27,837 nucleotides of DNA, taken from the IMG/VR virus record IMGVR_UViG_3300017788_000134, positions 1-27,837 of that record. One strand, 5' to 3'. The notes beneath the pieces are model-generated. The model was not told where the DNA came from. It made no database searches and worked only from the letters and a program-made list of their open reading frames with translations. Position numbers and translations under genes: made by a program. The stretch is from a virus. Position 1 is the stretch's first letter; each line of letters begins with the position of its first letter. Shown here piece after piece: positions 9,192-15,320 of the stretch.

Positions 9192-9546
9192 TCCAACATC
9201 CTTTCCTTCTGGCCTAGCCGTTAAGACAGATAAGGCGACTTACTGGATTAAAGATAACAAAAGATACAAATTGATATCTGCTAGGGCAGAAAAAAGTTGG
9301 TCTTTCCCAACAGTGTTAGCCACAGAAAATGCGGTGGCTCAGATAAGGTTAATAGGCAAACTAGGATTCAGAGACGGATCCTTGATAAAGAACATTGCGG
9401 ATGGTAAAATATACTTAATCTCGCAAAACAAGCGCAGACATATAGTGGACCCAGATGTATTCGATAGGTATGGATTAAACAAATCTAATATAATCGAAGT
9501 AAGCGAGGCGGAAACAAATATGCATGAACAAGGAGAAGACCTGTGA
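9157..9546 (+). CDS. Repeat protein with Lys-Arg beta repeats, possibly surface-binding
   Basis: 129 aa from ATG 9157. The frame is open further upstream (ATG 9091), but that would overlap the coiled-coil gene by 101 nt. Even this start overlaps it by 35 nt and has only a weak GGAAA signal. The sequence holds two related units: 'ATYWIKDNKRYKLIS' and 'KIYLISQNKRRHIVDPDVFD', the second followed by 'NIIEVSEAE'. This 'yLI..nKRR.I.....F...G......V...E' pattern recurs in actinobacterial secreted or wall-associated proteins and in some phage tail regions. I infer a beta-repeat binding module. The downstream gene overlaps through GTGA. Confidence 0.6.
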   Translation: MLKKHQPKTVSSPTSFPSGLAVKTDKATYWIKDNKRYKLISARAEKSWSFPTVLATENAVAQIRLIGKLGFRDGSLIKNIADGKIYLISQNKRRHIVDPDVFDRYGLNKSNIIEVSEAETNMHEQGEDL

Positions 9547-9989
9547 CATCAGTAGTAATTAAGCCAGTGTTGTTCCAAGAAGGAGCACCACTAGACCCAA
9601 ATGAATTAAATAAACTGTATGACAATATTAATCAGGTCTATCAGCTTGCTAATCAGATCCAAAATGCAACAGTTAACCAAGGACAAACGGTAAAGCGTCT
9701 TCCAGTTATTGACTCTGGACGTCTGCTTGTTGAAGGTGGGTTAAAGGCAAAAGAGCCTAAGTTAGTTGATATTAATATTAACTCAAGTTTATTTTCTGAA
9801 TTTCTAACATCTAAAGAAAACTACCCAATAATTACTGCAAGCGTAAGCGGCGGAGACGGAACTTCTAAAAAGCACATAGGGGTCACAGTTGTTCATTCAG
9901 CAAGCCCCAAAATTTATTTATATGCAGATACAGCAGTCACATTTGATTTCTATGTTAATTGGATTGCCGTAGCATTTAAGGCTCTGTAG
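9543..9989 (+). CDS. Probable virion-associated protein of unknown function
   Basis: 148 aa. The start is GTG at 9543 (GTGA overlap), supported by AGGAG (9531-9535) 7 nt upstream. The N-terminal third is helical ('PNELNKLYDNINQVYQLANQ'), followed by 'RLPVIDSGRLLVEGGLKA' and an all-beta C-terminal half ending 'FDFYVNWIAVAFKAL'. A helix followed by a jelly-roll-like beta domain fits small tail or capsid decoration proteins, and it is the last gene before the terminator. No family recognised. Confidence 0.6.
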   Translation: MTSVVIKPVLFQEGAPLDPNELNKLYDNINQVYQLANQIQNATVNQGQTVKRLPVIDSGRLLVEGGLKAKEPKLVDININSSLFSEFLTSKENYPIITASVSGGDGTSKKHIGVTVVHSASPKIYLYADTAVTFDFYVNWIAVAFKAL

Positions 9990-9993
9990 CCTA

Positions 9994-10021
9994 TTGACAA
10001 CCCGCACAAATATGTTACAAT
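9994..10021 (+). promoter_or_regulatory. Sigma70-type promoter for the replication module
   Basis: TTGACA (9994-9999), 16 nt spacer, TACAAT (10016-10021), preceded by TG one base before the -10 (extended -10). This is the only site in the window with a perfect -35 hexamer. Transcription would begin around 10028, inside the palindrome and just before the terminator hairpin. Confidence 0.65.
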
Positions 10022-10034
10022 TTGTTTGTAACAT
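10012..10034. repeat. Inverted repeat overlapping the -10, candidate operator
   Basis: ATGTTACAA (10012-10020), 5-nt centre, TTGTAACAT (10026-10034): perfect 9-bp arms. It covers the -10 and the expected start site of the promoter above, a standard place for a repressor. It could also form an RNA hairpin at the end of the upstream transcript. Confidence 0.6.
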
Positions 10035-10035
10035 C

Positions 10036-10060
10036 AAAGTCATGACCCCGTGACTTTTTT
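10036..10060 (+). terminator. Intrinsic terminator at the tail/replication boundary
   Basis: AAAGTCATG (10036-10044) pairs with CGTGACTTT (10049-10057), nine pairs with one T-G wobble, around an ACCC loop, and is followed by T residues to 10060. It lies 47 nt after the stop of the last tail gene and 16 nt before the next ATG. Because the promoter at 9994 lies upstream, it may also act as an attenuator for the genes downstream. Confidence 0.8.
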
Positions 10061-10075
10061 AGTATAAGGATTTAA

Positions 10076-10882
10076 ATGACAAATGATTTAAAGTGGATGC
10101 TATCATCTGATCAGCAGTTCCCATATCAAGATGACAAAATGATCAAACTATGGTTTGAGGTTATGAAATGGTGGAAGCCAGATGTAGTAGATATTCTTGG
10201 CGACACCGACGACCAAGCATGTTATAGCAGATTTACTGAAGGCCGCTCTGCAGAATTCCTACGCATGCATAAGGATCAAAATGGCGCAGCAATTGTGCCT
10301 TTGATGCAGCATGAAGCAAAAGGCGCAAGAGAATTTTATGCAAAGAATAGAGAAGTGGCGGGAAAGAATGCAGAGCTATTTACCGCTTTAGGTAATCATG
10401 ACATCAGAGTATTTAAATATATCGATGCAAAGATCCCAGACTATTTAAATATAGTTACCCCAGAGTCTTTATGGAACCTAGATTCCCTTGGATTTGATTA
10501 TATCTATTATGATGAACTGCCAAAAAAGCGATACGGCGATATCCACGTACACCATGGAATATCTGTTGCCTATACTGGTGCAGTAAGAAAAGATATGGAA
10601 GATTTACAGGTATCCTTAATTCGTGGACACTCGCACAGAATGGCAGCGCATTTTCAAACTTATGAACTTAGAAATAAGGGCAAGGGCGAAACAATTCGTG
10701 GCTATGAAATTGGACACATGTGTGATCCAAGATCTGACGGTATGAAATATTCCCAGCATCATGATTGGCAAAAAGGATTTGCGGTAGCTCATATTGAAAA
10801 TGGAAAGTGGCCACATATACAATTAATTGAGGTTTCTAATGATTACTCATGCGTAGTAGATGGGAAATTGTTTAAGATATGA
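10076..10882 (+). CDS. Calcineurin-like metallophosphoesterase
   Basis: 268 aa, with AAGGA just upstream. The metallophosphoesterase motifs appear in order: DQQ (residues 12-14, in the place of D-x-H), GDTDD (42-46), GNHD (106-109), HHG (159-161) and GHSH (184-187). These normally hold two metal ions for phosphoester hydrolysis. The first metal-binding His is replaced by Gln14, within 'SSDQQFPYQDD', where relatives read like 'SDxHxPYxD'. Substrate unknown; phage members may act on DNA ends or nucleotides. It is the first gene after the terminator and so leads the replication module. Confidence 0.85.
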   Translation: MTNDLKWMLSSDQQFPYQDDKMIKLWFEVMKWWKPDVVDILGDTDDQACYSRFTEGRSAEFLRMHKDQNGAAIVPLMQHEAKGAREFYAKNREVAGKNAELFTALGNHDIRVFKYIDAKIPDYLNIVTPESLWNLDSLGFDYIYYDELPKKRYGDIHVHHGISVAYTGAVRKDMEDLQVSLIRGHSHRMAAHFQTYELRNKGKGETIRGYEIGHMCDPRSDGMKYSQHHDWQKGFAVAHIENGKWPHIQLIEVSNDYSCVVDGKLFKI

Positions 10883-11067
10883 TGAGTTGTCAGCGTTGCG
10901 GTGGACGAGTATTTATTGATCGTGTATTTTCTCAAAAACTGCATATAGAGCTATTCTGTATTATGTGTGGTAGACGCTGGATGTTGAATAAGGATACGAA
11001 TAAACTAGGAAGATGGCTAGAAAAAAGAGACGAGCAGTACAGAAAAAATTCTTATATTTCTTCCTAA
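10879..11067 (+). CDS. Small zinc-ribbon protein (62 aa)
   Basis: 62 aa. It starts at the first ATG of ATGATGAG, overlapping the phosphoesterase stop. Cys pairs 'CQRCGG' near the N-terminus and 'CIMCGRRW' about 25 residues later form a zinc ribbon of the kind seen in nucleic-acid binding proteins; the rest is basic. The last 55 nt overlap the next gene in another frame. Function unknown; a transcription or replication accessory role is possible. Confidence 0.6.
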   Translation: MMSCQRCGGRVFIDRVFSQKLHIELFCIMCGRRWMLNKDTNKLGRWLEKRDEQYRKNSYISS

Positions 11068-11495
11068 ACGGGAAGGCTCATAAGACTATTCGTACACACC
11101 GTGGCAAAGATGAATTGGTTGCTTGGTGCTATTCAGACAAGAAGCGTGTGCTTTACGCATATTCTCTGGTTGAAAAATACGCAGAGATGGCATATAGCAT
11201 TAAACAGGTTGGAGAAATTCTAAATAGGCATAAGGTTACTATTGAGAATTATATTTTAGACGGCAAGATTAAAGAGCCAGAAAAGATATATCCAATTAGT
11301 AATCCGCAGTCTAAATGGACTAAATTTATGTTTAGCCAAAAAGATATAATAGATTTGCATGAATTTTTACTTGAGGGTGGGTATAGCCATACCCTTCCAA
11401 GTAAAACAGAATTGCAGGGTATTCTCAAACACAATTTAATATTGTATACTAAGACCACTGAAGGTAACTTCGTACCCGTATGGAAGGCGGAATAA
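11013..11495 (+). CDS. Winged-helix (MerR/excisionase-like) DNA-binding protein
   Basis: 160 aa from ATG 11013. AGGAAG lies directly against the start, so the start is not certain; a later in-frame ATG near 11187 would keep only the DNA-binding part. The N-terminus is very basic (MARKKRRAVQKK). Residues 61-120 fit a MerR/Xis-type winged helix: 'YSIKQVGEILNRHKVTIENY' then 'DGKIKEPEKI' and 'FSQKDIIDLHEFL'. Likely a DNA-binding regulator, perhaps of the genes around it; the palindrome at 10012 is one possible target (inference). Confidence 0.65.
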   Translation: MARKKRRAVQKKFLYFFLNGKAHKTIRTHRGKDELVAWCYSDKKRVLYAYSLVEKYAEMAYSIKQVGEILNRHKVTIENYILDGKIKEPEKIYPISNPQSKWTKFMFSQKDIIDLHEFLLEGGYSHTLPSKTELQGILKHNLILYTKTTEGNFVPVWKAE

Positions 11496-11608
11496 TGCAA
11501 AAGGGCAAAGTAGCCATTTGTGATATTTGTAATAAAGAGATAGAAGTTCGTTGGGGCATATTCGCACACGACACATTAAGCAGACATAGAAAGGCGGAAC
11601 ACAAGTGA
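11495..11608 (+). CDS. C2H2-like zinc-finger miniprotein (37 aa)
   Basis: 37 aa, start coupled to the previous stop (TAATG). The sequence is MQKGKVAICDICNKEIEV followed by an 'AHDTLSRHRKAEHK' tail, i.e. CxxC then H-x(n)-H with spacing close to a classical C2H2 finger. Its stop overlaps the next GTG start by GTGA. Both couplings argue that it is expressed. Likely nucleic acid or protein binding. Confidence 0.6.
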   Translation: MQKGKVAICDICNKEIEVRWGIFAHDTLSRHRKAEHK

Positions 11609-11808
11609 CAGAGACAAAGGTAAAGGTAGATCTTTCTTTTACTAGAAATCTTGGTAACTATGAGAGTATTAAAATAGGCATAGGTATAGAAGACTTTGTT
11701 AGACAAGGTGAGTCTGCTGATGCTGCAACTGAGCGTGTTTATAAATTTGTAGAAGATAAGCTTATTCAAAAAACTCGTGAGGTGGAAGAAGAGTTAAAGC
11801 GTGGCTGA
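11605..11808 (+). CDS. Small conserved-looking phage protein (67 aa)
   Basis: GTG start in a GTGA overlap, with AGGCGG (about 11592-11597) 8 nt upstream. It begins 'MTETKVKVDLSFTRNLGNYE' and 'SIKIGIGIEDFV', a beta-hairpin-rich N-terminus, then a long charged helix ('YKFVEDKLIQKTREVEEELK'). I do not recognise the family. Its position, three genes before the helicase, suggests a replication accessory role. Confidence 0.55.
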   Translation: MTETKVKVDLSFTRNLGNYESIKIGIGIEDFVRQGESADAATERVYKFVEDKLIQKTREVEEELKRG

Positions 11809-12118
11809 GCAAAAACTCCCTTATATTCTTATTGGCATATACCAGTATCTTTATACTGAGAGGTATGGTAAAAAGCCACGTATTAATAAATATAGAGAGA
11901 AGTGGGCTATGCAAGATGTAATTGATAGTGTAGGGTATGAACGTGCTAAAGAACTTATTGAGTATTATTTTAAGACTGGCAAGCCAGGACACCCGCTCAA
12001 TTTTTTTTACTACAACTTTGATAAGATAGATCAAATGAAGCACGATATAGATGTTGATAAGGTTAATAGAGAAAGACTCAGAGAACAAACAAAGAGAATG
12101 GTTGAAGGCGAAGAATGA
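11801..12118 (+). CDS. Helical protein, candidate helicase-associated factor
   Basis: 105 aa, GTG start overlapping the upstream stop by 8 nt; its own stop overlaps the helicase ATG by ATGA. It is all helical: 'LIGIYQYLYTERYGKKPRIN', then 'GYERAKELIEYYFKTGKPGH' and 'FFYYNFDKI', with a charged C-terminus. Its size, helical content and tight coupling to the DnaB-type gene would suit a helicase loader or inhibitor, but there is no sequence motif to prove it. Confidence 0.55.
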   Translation: MAEQKLPYILIGIYQYLYTERYGKKPRINKYREKWAMQDVIDSVGYERAKELIEYYFKTGKPGHPLNFFYYNFDKIDQMKHDIDVDKVNRERLREQTKRMVEGEE

Positions 12119-13365
12119 ATATAGAAGCAGTAGTAATCTCGGCGGTATGCAAAAATAAAGATATAAGTACTCTGCTTGCCGACAATGTTGACGAGCTATT
12201 TACTTCGCATAGAGATATTTGGGAAAGCCTAAAGTCGTATTACTATAAGTTCAAAGCCGTACCAGACGTGGGTGTTCTAATGGAACGCCATAAAGATTTT
12301 GAACCAGCAGAGATTAAAGCCGAAACTGGATACTACCTAGATAGACTAAAAAATGATTTTATATCAAATAAGATTAAGGCTATCATGTTGCGTAGTGGGT
12401 CTTCGCTAAAAGAAAATGCCCCATCTAGAGTATTGGCACAAATGCAAAGTGATTTAGCCAACCTTTCTAGATATACAAACAATGTACGAGACTTAGATGT
12501 TATTGATGTTGAATCCGCAGTAAGGCATTTTGAAGCGGTTAAGGATAGGTCTGCAATTATGGGCGGAAGTCCAGGCATCCTTACAGGCTTTGATGCTATC
12601 GATAAAGCATATCCTACAGGTATGGCACCAGGACATTTAATTGTTGCTATTGGTTGGCCAGGAAAAGGTAAGACATGGTTCACATCATATCTTGCATGCA
12701 AAGCATGGGAGCAAGGCTTTAAGCCAATGATTGTGTCTTTAGAAATGTCACCAGAAAATATGCGTGACCGTATATACACAATGCTTGGGTCTGGTATCTT
12801 CCGTGCCAGCGATTTGTCTAAGGGTGTTGTAGATATTGATGACTTCCGATCATGGGGTAAAAAGAGATTTGATAACAAGAATAGTTTTGTTCTTGTTGCT
12901 AATGAAGGCATGGGGGAGATTACGCCAGCCACAGTTCAAGGCAAGATTGATCAACATAAGCCAGATATAGTTATCCTTGACTACCACCAGCTTTTTAATG
13001 ATAACAAGCGAAGCCACTCTGAGGTAGAGCGTAACCGTAATATTTCTCGTGAGTTTAAATTGCTTGCTGTAACAAATAATATTCCGATTGTTGATATTAC
13101 CGCTGCAACGGCAGACGACATATCGGACCAAGATGAACCGCCAATGATGAGCCAAGTTGCTTGGTCAAAGGCTATTGAGTATGATGCGGACATGGCTATG
13201 GCTATTCACAAATATCCAAATACAAATATGATTGAAGTGGTTAGCCGAAAGAATCGTCATGGACATGATTTTGATTTCTATCTTGACTGGGATATTAATC
13301 GTGGTATCGTAAAAGAGATTTACGAGAATTTGCCAAACATGAAGAATGACTCATCGTCAAATTAA
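12115..13365 (+). CDS. dnaB: Replicative DNA helicase, DnaB family
   Basis: 416 aa. N-terminal helical domain (about 1-100), then a RecA-fold helicase domain opening with 'GILTGFDAIDKAYPTGMAPG'. Walker A is GWPGKGKT (180-187), Walker B is 'DIVILDY' (284-290), and 'SRKNRHGHDFDFYLDWD' is the typical C-terminal segment. DnaB hexamers unwind the fork 5'-3' on the lagging strand. At 416 aa it is shorter than the ~470 aa bacterial protein, as is usual in phages. It lies between a possible loader and the primase, so the primosome genes are together. No intein or frameshift is seen. Confidence 0.92.
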   Translation: MNIEAVVISAVCKNKDISTLLADNVDELFTSHRDIWESLKSYYYKFKAVPDVGVLMERHKDFEPAEIKAETGYYLDRLKNDFISNKIKAIMLRSGSSLKENAPSRVLAQMQSDLANLSRYTNNVRDLDVIDVESAVRHFEAVKDRSAIMGGSPGILTGFDAIDKAYPTGMAPGHLIVAIGWPGKGKTWFTSYLACKAWEQGFKPMIVSLEMSPENMRDRIYTMLGSGIFRASDLSKGVVDIDDFRSWGKKRFDNKNSFVLVANEGMGEITPATVQGKIDQHKPDIVILDYHQLFNDNKRSHSEVERNRNISREFKLLAVTNNIPIVDITAATADDISDQDEPPMMSQVAWSKAIEYDADMAMAIHKYPNTNMIEVVSRKNRHGHDFDFYLDWDINRGIVKEIYENLPNMKNDSSSN

Positions 13366-13645
13366 AAGATTTCAAATTAATGTAGAGTTCTTGGATGACT
13401 CAGACATCATAAGAATAAAGCATCAGTATGAAAGCCTGTTGACTCACCAAATGAGGGACAAGGGTTATGTGAGAGTACTTGACATAGACCCTGCTTTTTC
13501 GGTAGAATTCACGGGTGAGACATGGAAGTTCTTAATGACTCTTCATGGTATATATGTGGGAAAGAAGAAGGCATGGCAATTAGAGGGCATAACACAAGGG
13601 AAGCAAGTTCCACGAAATATGCGCCAGACCATATCAAGTCTGTAA
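13346..13645 (+). CDS. Unknown 99-aa protein between helicase and primase
   Basis: ATG 13346 overlaps the helicase end by 20 nt, and the 3' end overlaps the primase start by about 73 nt in another frame. Sequence: 'MTHRQIKRFQINVEFLDDSD', then 'YVRVLDIDPAFSVEFTGETW' and 'FLMTLHGIYVGKKKAWQLEG', alternating strands and short helices. Not recognised. Its placement inside the helicase-primase overlap suggests a primosome accessory protein. Confidence 0.55.
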   Translation: MTHRQIKRFQINVEFLDDSDIIRIKHQYESLLTHQMRDKGYVRVLDIDPAFSVEFTGETWKFLMTLHGIYVGKKKAWQLEGITQGKQVPRNMRQTISSL

Positions 13646-14571
13646 TAAGATCAACTGGCATTAATGTTGCTGGCGAAACAAATTCGGAGATAGCTTTCTA
13701 TTGCCCATTTCATAATAATACACATAGTCCTAGTTGTAGTATAAGCAAAGAAACTGGTGCATGGCTATGCTTCAATCCAGCATGCGGGGAATCTGGAACT
13801 ATTGTAGACTTAATCAAAAAAGTTTTACATAAGAATGACTTTGAAGCAATAAGGATAGTTGCTTCTAAAGAAAATGAGATACTAGACAACTTTGATCAAG
13901 CTTTGGCGGAAGCATTAGAAGACAAGCCAGACTTTGAAGAGTTCTCTCAAGAAACACTAGACAACCTGTATTCAGAATTAGCAAACTCAAAAGAAGCTTT
14001 AGATTACTTTAAGTCTAGGGGTATTAACGAGGAGGCAGTTCATCATTTTAAATTAGGATATTCCAATAAACAAAGCATGGTAATTGTCCCAGTGCATAGC
14101 CCAGACGGAATTCCAGTGGGACTAGTTGGAAGATCTATTACAGATAAAAGATTTAAGAATAGCACAAACCTACCACGCAGTAAGACTATGTTTAATATAC
14201 ACAGGGCTAAGCGTGTTGGAGACCATGCAATAATTGTAGAGTCATCATTTGATGCTATCCGTGTGCATCAGGCTGGATTCCCAAATGTCGTTGCAACTTT
14301 AGGCGGTCATATATCTCCAGTCAATATTGCTTTATTAAATAGATATTTCAACAAGATAACAATTATGACGGATTCGGACGTGGCAGGTAGAGATTTAGGT
14401 CTTCATATTGCTAATAAACTTCGTAATAAAAACATCTTGTGGGCTTCGCATGAATATGGTAAGATATATCCACACAACGCAAAAGATGCAGGAGATATGA
14501 CCGACCAAGAGATTACCGCCTGTATTAAGAATGCAGTTTCCGATATCGAATATCGATCTTGGAACCCATGA
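13573..14571 (+). CDS. DnaG-type primase (zinc finger plus TOPRIM)
   Basis: Start ATG 13573 (333 aa) is preferred because GAAGAAGG precedes it; ATG 13522 is also in frame. A CHC2-like zinc finger is at C44, H47, C66, C71 ('FYCPFHNNTHSPSCSI', 'WLCFNPACGESG'). The TOPRIM fold has the Glu of 'IIVESSFDAIR' (E223) and 'DSDVAGRD' (D267, D269), the metal-binding residues for RNA primer synthesis. It is shorter than bacterial DnaG (~600 aa) and no helicase-binding C-terminal domain is visible, so contact with the helicase must be made another way. Confidence 0.85.
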   Translation: MAIRGHNTREASSTKYAPDHIKSVIRSTGINVAGETNSEIAFYCPFHNNTHSPSCSISKETGAWLCFNPACGESGTIVDLIKKVLHKNDFEAIRIVASKENEILDNFDQALAEALEDKPDFEEFSQETLDNLYSELANSKEALDYFKSRGINEEAVHHFKLGYSNKQSMVIVPVHSPDGIPVGLVGRSITDKRFKNSTNLPRSKTMFNIHRAKRVGDHAIIVESSFDAIRVHQAGFPNVVATLGGHISPVNIALLNRYFNKITIMTDSDVAGRDLGLHIANKLRNKNILWASHEYGKIYPHNAKDAGDMTDQEITACIKNAVSDIEYRSWNP

Positions 14572-14603
14572 TATAATAAAAAAACAGACGGATCTATACC
14601 GTC
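14541..14603 (+). promoter_or_regulatory. Extended -10 promoter and leader hairpin for the SSB gene
   Basis: TGA-TATAAT (TATAAT 14572-14577) sits at the primase stop codon. Upstream is an inverted repeat CGATAT-cga-ATATCG (14541-14555); no -35 box is clear. Transcription from about 14584 would give a 5' leader with hairpin GACGG-atctata-CCGTC (14587-14603), then AGGAG (14612-14616) 8 nt before the ATG at 14625. This would boost SSB relative to the operon. Confidence 0.6.
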
Positions 14604-14624
14604 AACTACAAAGGAGAAATACAT

Positions 14625-15296
14625 ATGGGTATCGTAAAAGGTCTAAAAGACCTAAACAAAGCACTAGACAAGCCGTCATATTCTGGCGGAGACGAAAACA
14701 AAGGCCGTTGGCTAAAGATTGAAGACGGCGAAAGCGTAAAGATTAGGTTCCTACAAGAACTTGATCCAGATTCACCTAGTTATAATGACAAGCTCGGTTG
14801 CGGGTTTATCGCATTAGAGCACACTAACCCAAAAGATTATCGTCGCAAAGCTCTAGATACAATGGAGACAGAAGGACGTGATTGGGCAAATGAACAACAT
14901 CGTAAGGATCCAAAGGCTGGCTGGAAGGCTAGAGCACGTCTTTATATCAACGTCTTGGTAGATGATGGTAAGGAAGATCCATATGTAGCAATTCTTTCAC
15001 AAGGCACAAGTGGTAAAACAATTACACCTACCTTAATTGAATATGCTGGCGAAATGGGAAGCATCACAAACTTGATGTGGAGAATTAAGCGCAATGGTTC
15101 AAAAACAGACACAAGTTATACAATTATTCCATTGGCAAAGGATGAAACCCCATTTGGTTTCTCTGCTCTAGAGTTGTATGACCTAGAAAAAACCGCAGTA
15201 CGTCATGTTCCATATGCAGAGCAAGAAGCTTTCTATATGGGTGAAGGTGGTAGTGCAGAAGAGTCTTCTGCTTCATCTAGCAGCGTAGACTGGTAA
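14625..15296 (+). CDS. Probable single-stranded DNA-binding protein
   Basis: 223 aa with strong AGGAG. The N-terminus 'MGIVKGLKDLNKALDKPSYS' and the central beta-rich core ('WLKIEDGESVKIRFLQEL', 'ARLYINVLVDDGKEDPYVAI', 'GSITNLMWRIKRNGSKTDTS') fit phage gp32/gp2.5-style OB-fold proteins. The last ~20 residues are Ser/Glu/Asp-rich, ending SSVDW; an acidic tail with a terminal aromatic is the usual partner-docking tail of SSBs. It lies directly upstream of the polymerase behind its own promoter, as expected for a protein needed in bulk. There is no zinc site like that of T4 gp32. Family is inferred. Confidence 0.72.
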   Translation: MGIVKGLKDLNKALDKPSYSGGDENKGRWLKIEDGESVKIRFLQELDPDSPSYNDKLGCGFIALEHTNPKDYRRKALDTMETEGRDWANEQHRKDPKAGWKARARLYINVLVDDGKEDPYVAILSQGTSGKTITPTLIEYAGEMGSITNLMWRIKRNGSKTDTSYTIIPLAKDETPFGFSALELYDLEKTAVRHVPYAEQEAFYMGEGGSAEESSASSSSVDW

Positions 15297-15320
15297 CATA
15301 AGGTTAAGGGCGGAGAGTTA

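Noticed and set aside
12333-12932. Long antisense ORF (199 aa) opposite the helicase
   Set aside because: Complements a well-supported DnaB gene, has no start signals and no recognisable motif; a shadow of codon bias, like the other minus-strand frames.
14531-14722. 63-aa ORF across the primase end and SSB start
   Set aside because: Runs over the SSB promoter and start in another frame, is Arg/Lys/Gln-rich by chance, and has no Shine-Dalgarno sequence.
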